Shown one piece after another: positions 13,375 to 15,266 of a stretch of DNA of 15,266 nucleotides. Both the position numbers and the translations under genes were made by a program. The notes under the pieces are model-generated. The model saw nothing but the letters and a program-made list of their open reading frames with translations. It ran no database searches and was not told the origin of the DNA. Location: NCBI GenBank assembly GCA_902489925.1, contig CABUBX010000036.1, forward strand, positions 1 to 15,266, read 5' to 3'. Each line of letters opens with the position of its first letter. Within the stretch, counting starts at the first letter, position 1. Source of the stretch: an uncultured Lachnospiraceae bacterium (lineage in GTDB: Bacteria > Bacillota > Clostridia > Lachnospirales > Lachnospiraceae).

Positions 13375-14997
13375 TTATTCTATTTCTCTGACTATTTTTC
13401 TCAGCTTGAGTACCATTGAAGGTGCAACTGAAAGCTCATCCACGCCCATGTTGACAAATGTTTCTGTAAGCGCCTCATCTGCCCCCAGCTCTCCGCAGAT
13501 ACCGACCCATTTCCCTGCGGCATGGGCATTATCCACTGTCATTTTTATTAATCTGAGAATTGCCTTATGATGGGCATTATAAAACGGTTCCAGCTTTTGG
13601 TTCTGGCGGTCAATGGCTAATGTATACTGGGTTAAATCATTTGTGCCGATACTAAAGAAATCAACATATTCTGCCAACTCGTCCGTTATTAATGCTGCTG
13701 CAGGCGTCTCAATCATAATTCCTTCCTCAACTTCATCCTTATAAGGAATCTGCGCATCCGAGAGTTCTTTTTTCACCTCGGCGGCAATGGTCTTAATTTT
13801 CAACACCTCATCCACCGATGTAATCATCGGATACATAATAGAAATATTCCCATATACAGCCGCTCTGAAAAGCGCTCTTAACTGAACCTTGAAAAGCTCC
13901 GGCTGCGACAGACATATACGAATGGCACGGTAGCCTAATGCAGGATTTTCTTCATGTTCTAAATTCAAATAATCTGCCTGCTTGTCCGCACCGATATCAA
14001 GTGTACGAATAATCACTTTCTTTCCTGCCATCATCTGAGCTGCCTGTTTATACGCACTAAATTGTTCTTCTTCAGTCGGAAACTCATTTCTTCCAATGTA
14101 GAGAAACTCACTCCTGAAAAGTCCGATACCGCCCGCATCATTGGCAAGCGCATAACCTATGTCACTTACACTTCCTATGTTGGCACAAATATTAATTTTG
14201 CGTCCGCCTTTTGTCACATTTTCTTTACCCTTTAAATCTTGAAGAAGCTTTTGTTTTTCTTTTTCCTCCTCAATTTTTTTGATGGCATCCGCTTTTACAG
14301 CATCGTCAGGCCCAAAACAAACCTCGCCGGTAAAGCCATTGACAACAGCCTCCATTCCGCTTTTTAATGTATCAAACGCTAACGGCACACTGACAATCGC
14401 CGGAATATTCATCATTCGCGCCAGGATAGCCGTATGAGAATTTGTCGAACCATGCACGGTAACAAAGGCAAGAAGCTTGTCCTTATCCATCTGCACAGTT
14501 TCGCTCGGTGACAAGTCATCGACAACAACAATGACCGGTTCTGAATAATTCATCGCACCGTCTTCCCTGCCGCAAAGATTGTTTACAAGACGCTCAGAAA
14601 TATCCTTAATATCTGCCGCCCGTGCTTTCATATAGTCATCATCCATACTTGAAAACATCTGTGAGAAATCATCACCCGCACCGGCTACCGCATATTCGGC
14701 ATTGACCATCTGTGTTCTGATAATATGCTCAATGGCCTCGTTAAACTCCTCATCTTCAAGAACCATCTGATGCGCCTCAAAAATTGCCGCGCCGTCTTCT
14801 CCGGCCTCTTTCACAGCCTTATCATATAAAACCTGAAGCTGTGCCTGCGCTTCCTTTCGTGCTTTACTGACACGTTCAATCTCTGCTTCGGGGTTTTCAA
14901 TATTTACACGTTTAATGACATTATCTTTTTTAGTCAAAACAGCGATTTTGCCAATCGCAATTCCGGCGCTTGCCGCACACCCTTTAAAAACCCCCAC
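13375..14997 (-). CDS. ptsI: Phosphoenolpyruvate-protein phosphotransferase (PTS enzyme I)
   Basis: Enzyme I takes phosphate from phosphoenolpyruvate onto a histidine and passes it to HPr, powering sugar uptake by the phosphotransferase system in the cytoplasm. With GTG 14997 as start it has 540 residues, slightly shorter than B. subtilis (about 570). The phospho-histidine is His188 in STNSHTAILAR. The PEP-binding TIM barrel carries Arg295 (GLFRSEF), Arg331 (RTLDIG), Glu430 (MIETPAA), Asp454 (GTNDLTQY) and Cys501 (GICGELG), so the enzyme looks active. This start puts the N-terminus in register with B. subtilis enzyme I, and AAGGTG lies 6 nt upstream. In-frame GTGs at 15006 and 15018 are alternatives. 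No ptsH adjoins it; it is transcribed alone. Confidence 0.96.
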   Translation of the reverse strand: MGVFKGCAASAGIAIGKIAVLTKKDNVIKRVNIENPEAEIERVSKARKEAQAQLQVLYDKAVKEAGEDGAAIFEAHQMVLEDEEFNEAIEHIIRTQMVNAEYAVAGAGDDFSQMFSSMDDDYMKARAADIKDISERLVNNLCGREDGAMNYSEPVIVVVDDLSPSETVQMDKDKLLAFVTVHGSTNSHTAILARMMNIPAIVSVPLAFDTLKSGMEAVVNGFTGEVCFGPDDAVKADAIKKIEEEKEKQKLLQDLKGKENVTKGGRKINICANIGSVSDIGYALANDAGGIGLFRSEFLYIGRNEFPTEEEQFSAYKQAAQMMAGKKVIIRTLDIGADKQADYLNLEHEENPALGYRAIRICLSQPELFKVQLRALFRAAVYGNISIMYPMITSVDEVLKIKTIAAEVKKELSDAQIPYKDEVEEGIMIETPAAALITDELAEYVDFFSIGTNDLTQYTLAIDRQNQKLEPFYNAHHKAILRLIKMTVDNAHAAGKWVGICGELGADEALTETFVNMGVDELSVAPSMVLKLRKIVREIE

Positions 14998-15016
14998 ATT
15001 ACGCACCTTCTTCCTC

Positions 15017-15033
15017 ACTTACTAATTGTAAGT
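15017..15033. promoter_or_regulatory. Short perfect dyad over the ptsI start region
   Basis: Arms ACTTAC and GTAAGT, separated by 5 nt, overlap the last three bases of the -10 box and the predicted transcription start near 15025. The position relative to the -10 box matches the dyad at rpoB, though the sequence differs. It could be an operator, but 6-bp arms can arise by chance. Confidence 0.35.
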
Positions 15034-15059
15034 ATAAAATGTTTGATAGATGTCGTCAA
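15031..15059 (-). promoter_or_regulatory. Sigma-A promoter of ptsI
   Basis: -35 TTGACG (15059-15054, 5 of 6), a 17-nt spacer and -10 TATACT (15036-15031). The predicted start near 15025 gives a leader of under 30 nt before GTG 14997. It lies 18 nt downstream of the sugar-kinase remnant. Confidence 0.88.
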
Positions 15060-15077
15060 TGGAGATTTATATTTAAA

Positions 15078-15230
15078 TTAACCATGCAAATGAATGAATG
15101 TTTCTAATTGCTGCCGAGTCGGTAGTCCTTCATTATCCCCAACGCAAGTAAGCTGTAACGCACCAACTCCATTGCCCCATTGCACAGCTTGCTTCAACGG
15201 AAATCCTTCATCTAGTATAATCCACGCAAA
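15078..15230 (-). pseudogene. Truncated 3' remnant of a PfkB-family sugar kinase
   Basis: The frame ending at TAA 15078 encodes LDEGFPLKQAVQWGNGVGAL, then VGDNEGLPTRQQLETF, which fits the last 45 residues or so of PfkB-type carbohydrate kinases (the helix after the active site, an NA.GAL-like motif, then GLPT). The catalytic GAGD signature that should lie shortly before is absent, and an in-frame stop occurs at 15231-15233, so the frame has only 50 codons and no start codon with a ribosome site. Family resemblance begins abruptly near 15215. It is most likely a decayed kinase gene, broken by deletion or insertion. An intact gene split by a sequencing error is less likely, because no other frame upstream restores GAGD within the window. 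The identification rests on short motifs recalled from the family. Confidence 0.6.
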
Positions 15231-15252
15231 TTAGAAGTCTGTTTCAAATTAG
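15227..15252. repeat. 8-bp direct repeat at the broken end of the kinase remnant
   Basis: CAAATTAG occurs at 15227-15234 and again at 15245-15252, ten bases apart, exactly where similarity to PfkB is lost. It is followed by a small inverted repeat (TTAGC 15249-15253 with GCTAA 15262-15266). This could be a footprint of insertion and excision, but in AT-rich sequence it may be chance. Confidence 0.4.
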
Positions 15253-15266
15253 CTTTTTTATGCTAA

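Noticed and set aside
14998..15018. Longer ptsI starts at GTG 15018 or GTG 15006
   Set aside because: GTG 15018 has no ribosome site and only a few bases of leader. GTG 15006 is possible (GAGG at 6 nt) but breaks the N-terminal register with B. subtilis enzyme I.

Overview
The window looks like a housekeeping segment of a Firmicutes (Clostridia) chromosome, most probably Lachnospiraceae or a close relative. The reasons are the low-to-moderate G+C, strong AGGAGG-type ribosome sites, RpoB and RpoC of clostridial length, an S12 with the Firmicutes-type N-terminal insert, and an EF-G G-domain with the extra stretch ending PGALEHR that I associate with Lachnospiraceae. The genus cannot be fixed from this sequence. 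Every gene I can support lies on the minus strand, so transcription runs from high to low coordinates.

In transcription order there are four units. (1) About 14997-13375: ptsI (enzyme I of the phosphotransferase system). It has its own sigma-A promoter and terminator and no ptsH beside it. Upstream of it (15078-15230) is a truncated 3' remnant of a PfkB-type sugar kinase. (2) 13268-9385: a four-gene envelope operon. It encodes a membrane protein with a zinc ribbon, one transmembrane segment, a coiled coil and a YARHG domain, then a small coiled-coil/zinc-ribbon protein, then murT and gatD (the lipid II isoglutaminyl synthase pair). It ends at a 15-bp-stem terminator. (3) 9187-1616: rpoB-rpoC, the beta and beta' subunits of RNA polymerase, with a dedicated promoter and terminator. 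(4) 1461-1: rpsL, rpsG and the first 89 codons of fusA, the start of a str-type operon that continues past the window edge.

Three units encode the core growth machinery: RNA polymerase, the 30S subunit and EF-G, and sugar uptake. The fourth modifies peptidoglycan precursors. The layout differs from the textbook one because rpoBC is not preceded by rplKAJL and is separated from rpsL by a terminator and a near-consensus promoter. The most notable non-coding signals are an 8-bp-arm perfect dyad over the -10/+1 region of the rpoB promoter, a smaller dyad in the same place at ptsI, a possible leaderless 27-codon ORF that ends inside the rpoB ribosome site, and structured RNA between rpsL, rpsG and fusA. 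I saw no tRNA, rRNA, CRISPR array, complete insertion sequence or riboswitch. The best candidate for an undescribed system is the pairing of the YARHG and zinc-ribbon proteins with murT-gatD.
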